A DNA stretch of 64,000 bases, taken from contig CP004371.1 of the NCBI GenBank assembly GCA_000597885.1, positions 3,426,501 to 3,490,500 on the forward strand. Direction: 5' to 3'. How positions within the stretch are numbered: the first letter of the stretch is position 1; each line of letters opens with the position of its first letter. The notes under the pieces are model-generated. The model did not search any database, was not told the DNA's origin, and saw nothing but the letters and a program-made list of their open reading frames with translations. The translations under genes were made by a program, and so were the position numbers. This DNA is from Flammeovirgaceae bacterium 311 (GTDB lineage Bacteria; Bacteroidota; Bacteroidia; Cytophagales; Cyclobacteriaceae). This document shows positions 48,361 to 57,739 of the stretch, piece by piece.

Positions 48361-49795
48361 GCCGGATCAACACGAAATATACCTGAGTTATTATGGAGAT
48401 GACTTTACAGGATCAACTGATGTGATGGAGTCTTTAACGCTGAATGGCCTGCCTGCCGCCCTGTTTCTCCAGCCTCCCGGAATTAATGAAATAAATAATT
48501 TCCGATTCAAGAACAGTTCTTTCCCCGCAGAAACCAGGCTTAGGGCATTCGGAGTAGCTGGTGTAAGCAGATCTATGACACCGGATCAAATGAATGAGGA
48601 ACTACCCCATATTTTCAAAAAGATCAGTAAAATCCGCAGCCGCTTCTTCCATTATAAAGTATGCTCCACCTTTGATTCCTCACCTGAAATAGGAAACATC
48701 GGTCATGCCATTGACTTAGCCTTAAAGTACTTTCCCTCTCAGTATGTGCCTCTTATAGTTGGTGCACCCGACTTAAACAGGTTTTGTGTATTTGGTAATT
48801 TGTTTGCAAGAGTGGATACCACCACCTATAGATTAGACAGGCATCCGACCATGTCTAAACATCCTATAACCCCAATGAACGAAAGTGACCTGCGGCTGCA
48901 TCTGAAGAACCAAACCAACAGAGATGTACACTTGCTGGATATTTTAACCATCGAGGACGGAGACGATGAAATAGAAAAAATACTTCAGCAAACAAAAGAT
49001 AATCTATCGGCACCATTTTTACTTATCGATATCATCAATAAAGAACATCTGGTAAAGGCGGGAAAAGTAATGCTTCTTCATTCCAATGCTGAAAACCAGT
49101 TACTTGTCGGCTCTTCAGGAGTAGAAAATGCATTAACTGCGTATCTCCAGGATACAAAGGTTCTTTCCAGATTTGATTTGAATGTTTCAGTAGGCCAAGC
49201 CTCAAAGATGCTTGTAATGGCAGGAAGCTGTTCTCCCATTACTCATAAACAGATAGATTGGGCGATTAACGCGGGCTTTGAAAGAATAAGAATTGACAGT
49301 GAAAAGCTTGTTGATCCGGACACCCGAGAGCAGGAAATACTAAGAGTAGTATTAACAGCTACACAATTACTCCATCATAAGCATGTGGTAGTATTTACAG
49401 CTTTAGGACCAGAGGATGAAGCTATTGCCAAAACCCACACAAAACTAAAAGCGCTTACAGGAAACTCCTGTTTTCCTGCTGATTATCTGGCAAAAATTCA
49501 GGGGCAAATACTTTACAGGATATTAGAAGAACACAGTGATGCCAGAGTGACTGTGGCAGGTGGAGATACCTCAGGTCATGTTGCGAAAGCACTGGGAATT
49601 TATGCACTTGAAGTCCTCACTCCCATCGCTCCCGGAGCGCCGCTTTGCATTGCTCATTCAAAAAATAAAAAGTTCGATGGCCTTGAAATAGCGCTAAAAG
49701 GTGGGCAATGCGGCGATGAAAATTATTTTGAATCTATTTATATGGGAACCAACCAAAGATTAACAATAGATCCGGTTCTCTTAAGCATACAATAA
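48353..49795 (+). CDS. oiaK: DUF1537 four-carbon acid sugar kinase family protein, candidate 3-oxo-isoapionate kinase
   Basis: 480 residues. The N-terminal DUF1537 domain contains YYGDDFTGSTDVMESL (substrate/ATP motif) and the C-terminal nucleotide-binding part has VAGGDTSGHVAKALG and EIALKGGQCGDENYF. The family phosphorylates acid sugars. Translation is coupled to the RuBisCO-like gene by an 8-base overlap, the arrangement expected for 3-oxo-isoapionate kinase (OiaK), which supplies the 4-phosphate used by OiaX or OiaT. Confidence 0.8.
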   Translation: MDKPDQHEIYLSYYGDDFTGSTDVMESLTLNGLPAALFLQPPGINEINNFRFKNSSFPAETRLRAFGVAGVSRSMTPDQMNEELPHIFKKISKIRSRFFHYKVCSTFDSSPEIGNIGHAIDLALKYFPSQYVPLIVGAPDLNRFCVFGNLFARVDTTTYRLDRHPTMSKHPITPMNESDLRLHLKNQTNRDVHLLDILTIEDGDDEIEKILQQTKDNLSAPFLLIDIINKEHLVKAGKVMLLHSNAENQLLVGSSGVENALTAYLQDTKVLSRFDLNVSVGQASKMLVMAGSCSPITHKQIDWAINAGFERIRIDSEKLVDPDTREQEILRVVLTATQLLHHKHVVVFTALGPEDEAIAKTHTKLKALTGNSCFPADYLAKIQGQILYRILEEHSDARVTVAGGDTSGHVAKALGIYALEVLTPIAPGAPLCIAHSKNKKFDGLEIALKGGQCGDENYFESIYMGTNQRLTIDPVLLSIQ

Positions 49796-49822
49796 GATCC
49801 TCAACATTTATTAAAAATAACC

Positions 49823-50647
49823 ATGAAAAAAGTAAGCCTGATAGGAGCCGGCGGGAAAATGGGTTGCCGTATTACCGACAACCTCAAAAATTCAGAATAT
49901 GAAGTGTCTTATATCGAAATAAATCCACAAGGCATAGAAAGATTGAAAGCCCGGGGTGTAGATGTAAGTAAAGCAGAGGATGTTATTCCTGCTGCTGATT
50001 TTGTGATTCTTGCAGTACCGGATATTTACATTAAAAACGTAGCCAGGGATATTGTACCCCAGATGAAGCCAGGCGCTGTTGCTGTTTGCCTGGACCCTGC
50101 TGCGCCACTGGCCGGTGCATTACCGGAAAGAGCAGACATCAGCTATTTTGCCACCCACCCTGCCCATCCTTCCATCTTCAATCATGAAGACAAAAAAGAA
50201 AATCATTATGATTATTTCGGAGGTATCAGTGCAAAACAGGCAATCGTTTGTGCCCTGATCAGTGGAAAGGAAGAAGATTATGAAGCTGCCGAACAGCTGG
50301 CCATCCAAATGTATGCACCCGTTTTCCGCTCGCACCGGATTACTATCGAACAAATGGGAATTCTGGAGCCCGCCCTGTCTGAAACCTTTACCGCCACCTG
50401 CCTGCTGATGCTAAAAGAAGGCCTTGATGAAGCAGTTAAGCAAGGTGTGCCCAAAGAAGCTGCCAGGGATTTTCTGCTGGGCCACATCAACATTATTGCT
50501 GCTGTGCTATTTGATGAGATTCCCGGAGTATTTTCTGATGCCTGCTACAAGGCAATTGAATACGGTAAACCTAAAATATTCAGAGACGACTGGAAGAAAA
50601 TATTTGAGCCTGAATCTGTAAAAGAGCAGATCAAAGCCATTACCTGA
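49823..50647 (+). CDS. apnO: D-apionate oxidoisomerase-like protein (phosphogluconate dehydrogenase C-terminal domain)
   Basis: 274 residues. An N-terminal Rossmann fold (SLIGAGGKMGCRITDNL) is followed by a helical C-terminal domain of the 6-phosphogluconate-dehydrogenase type. The conserved region FATHPAHPSIFNHEDKKENH and the SETFTATCLLMLKEGLDEA helix are distinctive. ApnO enzymes, which convert D-apionate to 3-oxo-isoapionate, belong to this class. It starts 27 bases after the kinase stop. Function is inferred from family and context. Confidence 0.65.
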   Translation: MKKVSLIGAGGKMGCRITDNLKNSEYEVSYIEINPQGIERLKARGVDVSKAEDVIPAADFVILAVPDIYIKNVARDIVPQMKPGAVAVCLDPAAPLAGALPERADISYFATHPAHPSIFNHEDKKENHYDYFGGISAKQAIVCALISGKEEDYEAAEQLAIQMYAPVFRSHRITIEQMGILEPALSETFTATCLLMLKEGLDEAVKQGVPKEAARDFLLGHINIIAAVLFDEIPGVFSDACYKAIEYGKPKIFRDDWKKIFEPESVKEQIKAIT

Positions 50648-50909
50648 TGCTGCTGCCTGGGGTTTAGTAATCAAGTCTTTAAACACAATTGAATCGATAG
50701 ACCCTATAAATCCGCCAAATAGGAGCATAAAGGGCACCAGGCCTATATGTATAAACAGGATAGGCAGATACATTTAAAAAACAGTACCCCAGGTAATACC
50801 TACCGCCAATACTGACCGGCTCCTGGAGGAAAACATTTTTGATTTACAGCCGCTGAAGCTTTTTATAACGGAAAGAGTATCATTCTCAAGAAGAGTCAAA
50901 GAATAGATT
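50648..50909. other. 262-base interval before the sulfatase
   Basis: No credible gene. No exact TAnnTTTG element or T-tract hairpin; the sulfatase may be transcribed from here or by read-through. Confidence 0.35.
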
Positions 50910-52373
50910 ATGAAATACCGATCGATAACTCCACCACTTCAGCGGCTTATTTTCTCCAGCCTCATAATCTTTTCTTTTTGGCAATGCACCCCTACTGCTC
51001 AAAAAGAAAGTGCGTTGGCCGAAAAGCCTAATGTTTTATTTATTACAGTAGATGACCTGCGCCCGGAGCTGAACTGTTATGGAAAATCTCATATCCAATC
51101 TCCCAACATCGACAAACTGGCACAGGGAGGCATCCTGTTCAGCAGGGCTTACTGCAATGTGCCGGTTTGCGGTGCTTCCAGAGCGAGTTTCTTAACCGGC
51201 ACCCGACCTACCCGGAACAGGTTCCTTACTTATGATACCTGGGCGGAGAAAGACAATCCCGAAGCCATTCCCTTACCCCAACATTTCCGCAACAATGGCT
51301 ATTTTACTGTTTCCAACGGAAAGGTCTTTCACAACCCCACCGACAGTGAAGATAGCTGGGATGAGATCTGGCAACCAGAGGATGTTCACTTTAGGACCTA
51401 CCTGACAGCCGAAAACCTGGCGCTTGCCGCCAGCATCAAAAAAGGCTATCCTTATGAAAGGGCGGCGGTAAGCGATTCGATATATTACGATGGCAAAGTG
51501 GCTACTAAAGCCATTGTGGACCTGCAGAAACTGAAGGGAGGAGATAAACCCTTTTTCCTTGCAGTGGGCTTCTTTAGACCACACCTTCCTTTCAATGCCC
51601 CGGAAAAATACTGGAACCTGTATGAACGCCGGAACATATCGTTACCTGTCACTTACAAGGATTCAGCTAATGCTCCGGCTGTGGCCTTTCTTCATAATTT
51701 TGCCGAAATGAAACAGTATTACGGGTATCCTCCAAAAGGCCCTGTAAGCGACTCCATAGCTATATCGCTGATCCACGGCTACTATGCAAGCGTTAGCTAT
51801 GTGGATGCCCAGGTGGGCAGGGTGCTGGATGCCCTGGAGGAGTTAGGGTTGAAAGAAAATACCATTGTGGTACTGTTGGGTGACCATGGCTTTAATCTGG
51901 GCGAACATGGTACCTGGTGCAAGCATAGTAACTTTAATACTTCGCTGCAGGCACCTTTACTTTTTTCCGGCCCTGGAGTACCCGAAAATAAAAAATCAAA
52001 CCAGCTGGTGGAGTTCGTAGACATCTTTCCCACCTTAATTGATCTGGCGAATCTGCCAACCCTGCCGAATCAGCTGGAGGGCGCAAGCATGCTTCCGATC
52101 ATGCAGCAGGAAGATGCCCCCTGGGATGGGCGGATAGTGAGTAAATATGTTGATGGCCTAACGATCAAAACTGGTCATTATATGTATACTGAATGGAGCA
52201 AATCTGATTCCAATGTCTATGCCCGTATGCTATTCGACCATGCAAGAGACCCTGATGAACGGATGAATATTGCTGAACTTCCTGAAAGCCAGGAACTCAT
52301 CAGAAGGCTTCAGCAGGAACTGTACGAAAACCGGGGCAAGGATTTTAATGAGGAAGTAAAAAGGGTGGAATAG
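50910..52373 (+). CDS. Sulfatase lipoprotein, CGASR (iduronate-2-sulfatase-like)
   Basis: 487 residues. Lipoprotein signal (FWQC, Cys about residue 26). Cys87 in CGASR is the formylglycine site; NVLFITVDDLRPELNCYG and LLGDHGFNLGEHGTWCKHS are typical of the subfamily related to iduronate-2-sulfatase. It is inserted between the oxidoisomerase and lactonase genes of the apiose module and is co-oriented with them, so it probably acts on the apiose-bearing glycan. The exported enzyme would need Cys to formylglycine conversion, perhaps by the FGE at 24658. Confidence 0.87.
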   Translation: MKYRSITPPLQRLIFSSLIIFSFWQCTPTAQKESALAEKPNVLFITVDDLRPELNCYGKSHIQSPNIDKLAQGGILFSRAYCNVPVCGASRASFLTGTRPTRNRFLTYDTWAEKDNPEAIPLPQHFRNNGYFTVSNGKVFHNPTDSEDSWDEIWQPEDVHFRTYLTAENLALAASIKKGYPYERAAVSDSIYYDGKVATKAIVDLQKLKGGDKPFFLAVGFFRPHLPFNAPEKYWNLYERRNISLPVTYKDSANAPAVAFLHNFAEMKQYYGYPPKGPVSDSIAISLIHGYYASVSYVDAQVGRVLDALEELGLKENTIVVLLGDHGFNLGEHGTWCKHSNFNTSLQAPLLFSGPGVPENKKSNQLVEFVDIFPTLIDLANLPTLPNQLEGASMLPIMQQEDAPWDGRIVSKYVDGLTIKTGHYMYTEWSKSDSNVYARMLFDHARDPDERMNIAELPESQELIRRLQQELYENRGKDFNEEVKRVE

Positions 52374-52509
52374 CCCTGGCCAGCGGCAGGAAAGATTTGG
52401 GAATTATAACCCGGGCTTCAAGGTGCGGGAATTACAAAACGTATCAATAGCAGCTCAATGGTGTCTTTTTTCTAACTTTTGTTCATTAGTTTTTCTTTCA
52501 TCTTCAACT

Positions 52510-54447
52510 ATGATAATGGTAAAATCAACCCCCAAAGAAATCTTTTACTATGGTGAGGCAAGGCCATTGCCAAAGCAGGTTTTCCTGAAAGCGGGACCTT
52601 TAAATATGGTTTATGAAAACGGGGCCATACGCTACATCAGGTATGGTGAAACCGAAGTGCTGCGTATGGTTTATGCCGCTGTGCGCAACCATAACTGGGA
52701 TACCATTGAGCCTATTATCAGGAAGGAGACAATTCAGGAAGAGGGCAACAGCTTTACCATTGATGTTGAAATAGAATACAGGCAGGACGAGCTGCATTTT
52801 ATAGCTCACTACACTTTTACTGGTTCTGAAACGGGCGTGGTAAGGTTTGAAATGAAGGGAAAATGCCTGTCATCCTTTCAGAAGAACAGAATTGGCTTTT
52901 GTATTTTACATCCCATTCACGAATGTGCCGGAAACGACTGCACGGTTACCAAAGCTGATGGCCGCGTGATCGGTGCAAGCTTTCCCAACGCCATCAGTCC
53001 CCACCAGCCCTTTATGAACATAAAAGCGCTGCAGTGGAAACTTCCAAAAGGCTGCTCTGCTACCTTAAGGTTCGAGGGGGATGTATTCGAAACAGAAGAT
53101 CAGCGCAACTGGACAGATGCTTCCTTTAAAACCTACAGCACCCCTTTAGACCTTCCTTTTCCGGTACAAATGCATGCCGGAGAAGAAGTGAATCAGGTAG
53201 TGGAGCTAAGCCTGCCGGACGTTCAAGAGGCAGTTACCAGGTCTTCCCAGAATCAAAAACAGCTGAATTTTACGATTTCCAATAGCGCTGCGGATCTCCC
53301 AAAGATCGGGGTAGGCAGCTCCACCGAGGTGGAACATTTATCAGCAAGAGCCGTTGAGCTGCTCCGGAGGATTGGCTTTCACCATTACCGCTATGATGTA
53401 AAGTTCCACAAGCCAGACTGGAAGAAACTGCTGGCCAAAGCCTGCAGAGATGCAGAAGCCTTAGGCCTGCCCCTGGAGCTGGCTTTACATCTTTCTGAAA
53501 AGCAGTATGCAGAGGAGGCAGAGGCCTTCTGCCGTCATCTGCTTGGCTCAAAGGCTGATATTTATGCCATTCTTTTATTCCAGGATAACAAAAAAACAAC
53601 ACCCACTGGGCTTATTCATGCTCTAGTTCCGCAACTGCGCAGGTGCTTTCCGGCAGCGAAAATTGGAGGAGGTACAAATGCCTATTTTACAGAACTTAAT
53701 CGTCAGACGCCCCCATCTGAAGATCTTGATTTTTTAACTTACAGCATCAATCCTCAGGTACATGCCTTTGACAACCTTTCGCTGATAGAAACGCTAGAAA
53801 TACAGGGCCACACCGTGACCAGTGCAAAAAACCTTGCCCGGGGTAAGGAGGTGCATGTTTCACCGGTCACTTTCAAACCAAGATTCAATCCTAATGCCAC
53901 TGCAACAAATGCCGGGGAAGACCCTGAACTTCAGATTGATGCCAGGCAAAGATCTTTGTTCGGCGCCAGCTGGACCCTGGGCAGCATTAAATATATGGCC
54001 GAAGCAGGTGCCAAAAGCCTTACCTATTACGAAACAGCAGGAAGGAAAGGATTGCTCATGCCCCAGGGTAAAGCGGCTGGAGATCTATTTCCTGCAGAAG
54101 GAGGTGATGTTTTTCCGATCTATGCAGTTTTACAATATATTCTGGAGGATCCTCAAGCCAAAGTACTCTACAGCAAGAGCAGTGATCCCCTTGTGTTTGA
54201 TGGGCTGGTACTGAAAAAGCACAAAGGCCAGAGAATTATCCTATCGAACTTTACCATCGATCAGCAAGAAGTAAAAATTCCAATAGCACAAGGTAAATTT
54301 CAGGTTTACCAACTGGATGAGCACATGTTGATGAATCCTGACTGGGCGGAATTATTAAGCAGTAAACCAAGCCGAGTAGAAACAGAAAACAGGCACTGCT
54401 CTGTAGCTTTACCGCCTTTCGGACTGCTAATTATTGATGTGGACTAG
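52510..54447 (+). CDS. apnL: Candidate D-apionate lactonase
   Basis: 645 residues, no signal peptide. The N-terminal part has LKAGPLNMVYENGAIRYIRYGETEVLRMVYAAVRNHNWDTI, a 240-residue beta-rich domain with NRIGFCILHPIHECAG and EDQRNWTDASFKTY, then a TIM-barrel-like half with ending LILSN... and a small beta tail. This is the architecture I associate with ApnL (D-apionate lactonase). A GTG at 52423 extends the frame by 29 residues, but ATG 52510 or 52516 gives the better family start, and a near-match -7 (TAACTTTTG, 52473-52481) lies between. Confidence 0.6.
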   Translation: MIMVKSTPKEIFYYGEARPLPKQVFLKAGPLNMVYENGAIRYIRYGETEVLRMVYAAVRNHNWDTIEPIIRKETIQEEGNSFTIDVEIEYRQDELHFIAHYTFTGSETGVVRFEMKGKCLSSFQKNRIGFCILHPIHECAGNDCTVTKADGRVIGASFPNAISPHQPFMNIKALQWKLPKGCSATLRFEGDVFETEDQRNWTDASFKTYSTPLDLPFPVQMHAGEEVNQVVELSLPDVQEAVTRSSQNQKQLNFTISNSAADLPKIGVGSSTEVEHLSARAVELLRRIGFHHYRYDVKFHKPDWKKLLAKACRDAEALGLPLELALHLSEKQYAEEAEAFCRHLLGSKADIYAILLFQDNKKTTPTGLIHALVPQLRRCFPAAKIGGGTNAYFTELNRQTPPSEDLDFLTYSINPQVHAFDNLSLIETLEIQGHTVTSAKNLARGKEVHVSPVTFKPRFNPNATATNAGEDPELQIDARQRSLFGASWTLGSIKYMAEAGAKSLTYYETAGRKGLLMPQGKAAGDLFPAEGGDVFPIYAVLQYILEDPQAKVLYSKSSDPLVFDGLVLKKHKGQRIILSNFTIDQQEVKIPIAQGKFQVYQLDEHMLMNPDWAELLSSKPSRVETENRHCSVALPPFGLLIIDVD

Positions 54448-54497
54448 GGATTATTCATGCCAATCAACAAAGGGCCTGGTTAACATTTTGATTTTTA

Positions 54498-54549
54498 GAG
54501 GTACTTTCTTTCTGTGTATTTATTTACATTTAGATAAAGGAAGTACCTC
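54498..54549 (+). promoter_or_regulatory. Long dyad in the leader of the LacI gene
   Basis: GAGGTACTTTCTTT (54498-54511) and AAAGGAAGTACCTC (54536-54549) are inverted repeats matching at 13 of 14 positions (the exception is a T-G pair), separated by 24 bases. The right arm ends one base before ATG 54551. It may be an autoregulatory operator or an RNA hairpin that hides the start codon. Confidence 0.5.
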
Positions 54550-54550
54550 A

Positions 54551-55582
54551 ATGCACAAAAAAGTTACGATTAAGGATTTAGCCAGTCAATTAAATCTTAC
54601 ACCTGCAACCGTTTCAAGAGCCTTGAATGATTCGTATGAGATTGGTAAAGCCACCAAAGAAAGGGTATGGGCCCTGGCTAAGGAACTTAATTATAAACCT
54701 GACCGGATTGCAAGCAGTCTTAGAAGTAAAAGAACAAAGCTCGTAGGGGTAATTATTCCTGACATTTCATATTTTTTTAACTCCTCTGCCCTGAAGGGGA
54801 TCGAAGAAGTATTGATTCCCAAAGGTTACCGGGTGCTTATCTTCCAGACCGGAGAAAGTCTCACAAGAGAAATTGATAATATCAAAGACCTTGCTGCTAT
54901 TAATGTTGATGGCATTATTGCATCGCTTTCTGTTGAAACAAAAAATCTGGATCATTTTCATGAGAACCTTCCCTCAGAAACCTCAATGGTTTTTATTGAC
55001 CGCATTCCTTCCGAAGACCAGTATGTTAAGGTTACTATTGATAACCAGAAAGCTGCCTGTGCAGCTGTAAGCTACCTGATAAAGAATGGTAAAAAAAAGA
55101 TAGCCTGGTTAGCAGGTCCCGAAGGCCTGAAAATTTCTGAAATAAGGTATGCAGGATATTGTGAAGCACACAAGAATGCAGGCTTACAAATTGACCCTGC
55201 TTTAGTAGTAAGATGTGATTTTACAAGGGAATCTGCTTATTCTGCCATCGTTCAGATTGTCAGGGAAAAACAAGATATAGATTCGATTTTTTGTATTAAT
55301 GATCGTTTGGCTATAGAAGCATTAGCCGCAGTCAATGACTGTAATAAAAAAGTGCCCGAAGATATATCTGTGATGGGATTCAATAATGAAACCTTCTCTA
55401 ATTTTCTTCAACCCTCACTCTCCACCATCACACAACCTGCATTTGAAATGGGAATTGAAGCAGCCACCCAGCTATTGAAATTAATGCAAAGAAAAAAGAC
55501 AACCATCAAGGAATACATTTTTGAAACCAAGCTGATTGAGAGAGGCAGTACCAACCTTTTCAAATCCCGCAACGAATCGTGA
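54551..55582 (+). CDS. LacI family transcriptional regulator
   Basis: 343 residues. The N-terminal LacI helix-turn-helix is VTIKDLASQLNLTPATVSRALND, with hinge helix LRSKRTKLVGVIIPD, followed by the periplasmic-binding-protein-like effector domain (VSYLIKNGKKKIAWLAGPEGL and SVMGFNNETFSNFLQPSLSTI). ATG 54551 is chosen because it gives the standard LacI start; the upstream 39 codons are not family-like. As the last gene of the run, with LacI-type operators at the front, it is the likely regulator of the apiose module. Confidence 0.88.
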   Translation: MHKKVTIKDLASQLNLTPATVSRALNDSYEIGKATKERVWALAKELNYKPDRIASSLRSKRTKLVGVIIPDISYFFNSSALKGIEEVLIPKGYRVLIFQTGESLTREIDNIKDLAAINVDGIIASLSVETKNLDHFHENLPSETSMVFIDRIPSEDQYVKVTIDNQKAACAAVSYLIKNGKKKIAWLAGPEGLKISEIRYAGYCEAHKNAGLQIDPALVVRCDFTRESAYSAIVQIVREKQDIDSIFCINDRLAIEALAAVNDCNKKVPEDISVMGFNNETFSNFLQPSLSTITQPAFEMGIEAATQLLKLMQRKKTTIKEYIFETKLIERGSTNLFKSRNES

Positions 55583-55712
55583 ATTGATGCAAGGGCTCCA
55601 CTTACCTTACCACCTGCAGCAGAGCCGGCACTACCACGGAAGCTTCTATCTGCCATAACACACTCCTACTCACCCCCAAAAATCGGGTAACTACTGCAGA
55701 TTTATTTAGATT

Positions 55713-55728
55713 CTGTTTTTAGAAACAG
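55713..55728. terminator. Small hairpin between convergent LacI and GH97 genes
   Basis: CTGTTT (55713-55718) and AAACAG (55723-55728) pair around a 4-base loop directly before the GH97 stop. Weak terminator candidate. Confidence 0.3.
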
Positions 55729-55729
55729 C

Positions 55730-57712
55730 CTACTTAACAGGATAAATCCTCGCTGCCCAGCCACCACCACCAGCCATTTGCTCCTTTAGCCGATCCGCAG
55801 AAGTTACCTTTAACACCTCTCGCTTGTAGTCCGACCCCTCCCTGTCTGCATTGATGCCGTCCTTGAAAATCTCGGCCTCATACGTACCCTCGGGCAGAAA
55901 TGAAAGATTGATGCTGATCTCGCGGCCATCCCAGTTGGTGATGGCACCAACATACCAGGTGTCGCCCTTACGGCGGGCTATGGCAGCATACTCCCCCACT
56001 TTGCCATCCAGCGCAATCGTTTCATTGAAGGTGGTAGGCACCGAGGCAATGAATTTCGTGCTTTCGGGCTCCTTTGTGTAGTTGGTAGGGTTATCGGCCA
56101 GCATGTTGAATGGCGCCTCATACATCACATAAAGGGCCAGCTGATGTACACGGGTGCCCTGGCTCATAGGGGCAGAGTGCACAACGCGGAAGTTATGTTT
56201 GTTTGCATTCTTCATGGCGCCAGGGGTGTAATCCAATGGCCCTGCCAGCATGCGGATGAAGGGAATAGTGCTGTTGTACTTCGGAAAATCGGAATTACCC
56301 CATTTTACCTGTTCCAGTCCATATACCCCCTCAAAATTCACTACATTAGGGTAGGTGCGTTGCAGACCTGTTGGCTTGTAGGCACCGTGATAATCAATCA
56401 TGAGCTTATGCTCGGCTGCCTTTTTGGCCAGGCGGTAGTAAAAATCCACCATCTTCTGATCGTCACGATCCATGAAATCTACCTTGAAACCCTTGATTCC
56501 CATTTTAGAGTAGGTTAACAAAGCTTCATCGGTTTTTCTATCCAGCGGTAGCCAGCCGCCCCACAGCCATACACCTACCCCTTTTTGCTTTGCATACCCG
56601 ATGATCTCCTGCAGGTTGATAGCGGGTACAATCTTCATGATATCTTCACTGCTGGCCCAGCCTTCGTCCAGCAGAATGTTTTCAATATTGTTGGCAGCGG
56701 CAAAGTCTATGTAGTGCTTGTAAGTCTCTGTATTGATACCGGCACGGAAGTCCACGCCGGAGATGTTCCAGTTGTTCCACCAGTCCCAGGCCACTTTGCC
56801 TGGCGCTACCCAGGAGGCATCTTTAATTCTGGAAGGAGCTGCCAGCTTGTACACCATGTCATTATTCAACAGGTCCCTGTCCTGTTCGCTGATGATGAGG
56901 GTGCGCCAGGGAAAGCTGCGGCTGCCCTCGGTTCTGGCAATGTAGGGGGCACGCGCTGTCACAAACATCTGTTGGTTCTTATGTCCCCCCTGCTTTTCGG
57001 CTACCGGGTAGGGCGCAAAATCGCCAGCCAGTGAAAAATCTTTAGCGCCAGCCTTCAGGAACATACCGGGATAGCTCTCCAGGTCGGCCTCGGTAATGGC
57101 AGCCTTAAGGCCGTTAGGCAGCTCCACCAGCACCGGGGCAAAAGCAAGAGTATCTTTATTGATCTCTGAAAGTTGAATGTACTGGTAGGTGTTTTCGAAA
57201 GAAATCTGGTACATATCTCCCAGATGTGGGCTGTTGGCATAGGGAATGTAGAGCATGTGGTCCTGCGGAAAGTTAAATTCCGCCACTTCCGATACTACGG
57301 TTATGGGTTTTCTTTTCTTTGTAAAAAAGCGGTAGGCCACTCCATCATTGTAGGCTCGGAAAATCACACCATAGTCACCCCTGAATTGAAGGGTAAGCTG
57401 GTTGTACTGATCGGGAATAATATCTTTTTTGTAGTTGAGGCCTTTGATGGTGGTATTTACTGTTTCAGGCTTTGAGGAAACTACTTTTACGTTTTCTCCC
57501 AAAGTTTCGCCTCCCTCTAATTTCATGGCAAGCGCAGAAGGTACCAGCACCTGCTGATGGCCATGCTGTACCGACCACCGCAGCTGACCACTGGCATCGA
57601 TGTTTACCTGAATTTTATGATCGGGAGAATTGAGCTGAAACTGCTGATTATTTTGAGCATGCGCAAGGCATGCTCCCAGCAACAGCAGCATTATAAAAGT
57701 TAATTTCCTCAT
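55730..57712 (-). CDS. Glycoside hydrolase family 97, retaining-type
   Basis: 660 residues with a signal peptide (LAHAQ). N-terminal beta-sandwich (about 25-280), then a TIM barrel with WDWWNNWNISGVDFRAGINT, ENILLDEGWASS and the nucleophile Asp in KVDFMDRDD, and a C-terminal beta domain. The KVDFMDRDD motif is that of the retaining GH97 branch (alpha-galactosidases and beta-L-arabinopyranosidases), not the inverting SusB branch. It is the last gene of a minus-strand operon, 27 bases from a GH43 gene. Confidence 0.87.
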   Translation of the reverse strand: MRKLTFIMLLLLGACLAHAQNNQQFQLNSPDHKIQVNIDASGQLRWSVQHGHQQVLVPSALAMKLEGGETLGENVKVVSSKPETVNTTIKGLNYKKDIIPDQYNQLTLQFRGDYGVIFRAYNDGVAYRFFTKKRKPITVVSEVAEFNFPQDHMLYIPYANSPHLGDMYQISFENTYQYIQLSEINKDTLAFAPVLVELPNGLKAAITEADLESYPGMFLKAGAKDFSLAGDFAPYPVAEKQGGHKNQQMFVTARAPYIARTEGSRSFPWRTLIISEQDRDLLNNDMVYKLAAPSRIKDASWVAPGKVAWDWWNNWNISGVDFRAGINTETYKHYIDFAAANNIENILLDEGWASSEDIMKIVPAINLQEIIGYAKQKGVGVWLWGGWLPLDRKTDEALLTYSKMGIKGFKVDFMDRDDQKMVDFYYRLAKKAAEHKLMIDYHGAYKPTGLQRTYPNVVNFEGVYGLEQVKWGNSDFPKYNSTIPFIRMLAGPLDYTPGAMKNANKHNFRVVHSAPMSQGTRVHQLALYVMYEAPFNMLADNPTNYTKEPESTKFIASVPTTFNETIALDGKVGEYAAIARRKGDTWYVGAITNWDGREISINLSFLPEGTYEAEIFKDGINADREGSDYKREVLKVTSADRLKEQMAGGGGWAARIYPVK

Positions 57713-57739
57713 GATGGTGTTTTGTCAAAATTTAGGGGC

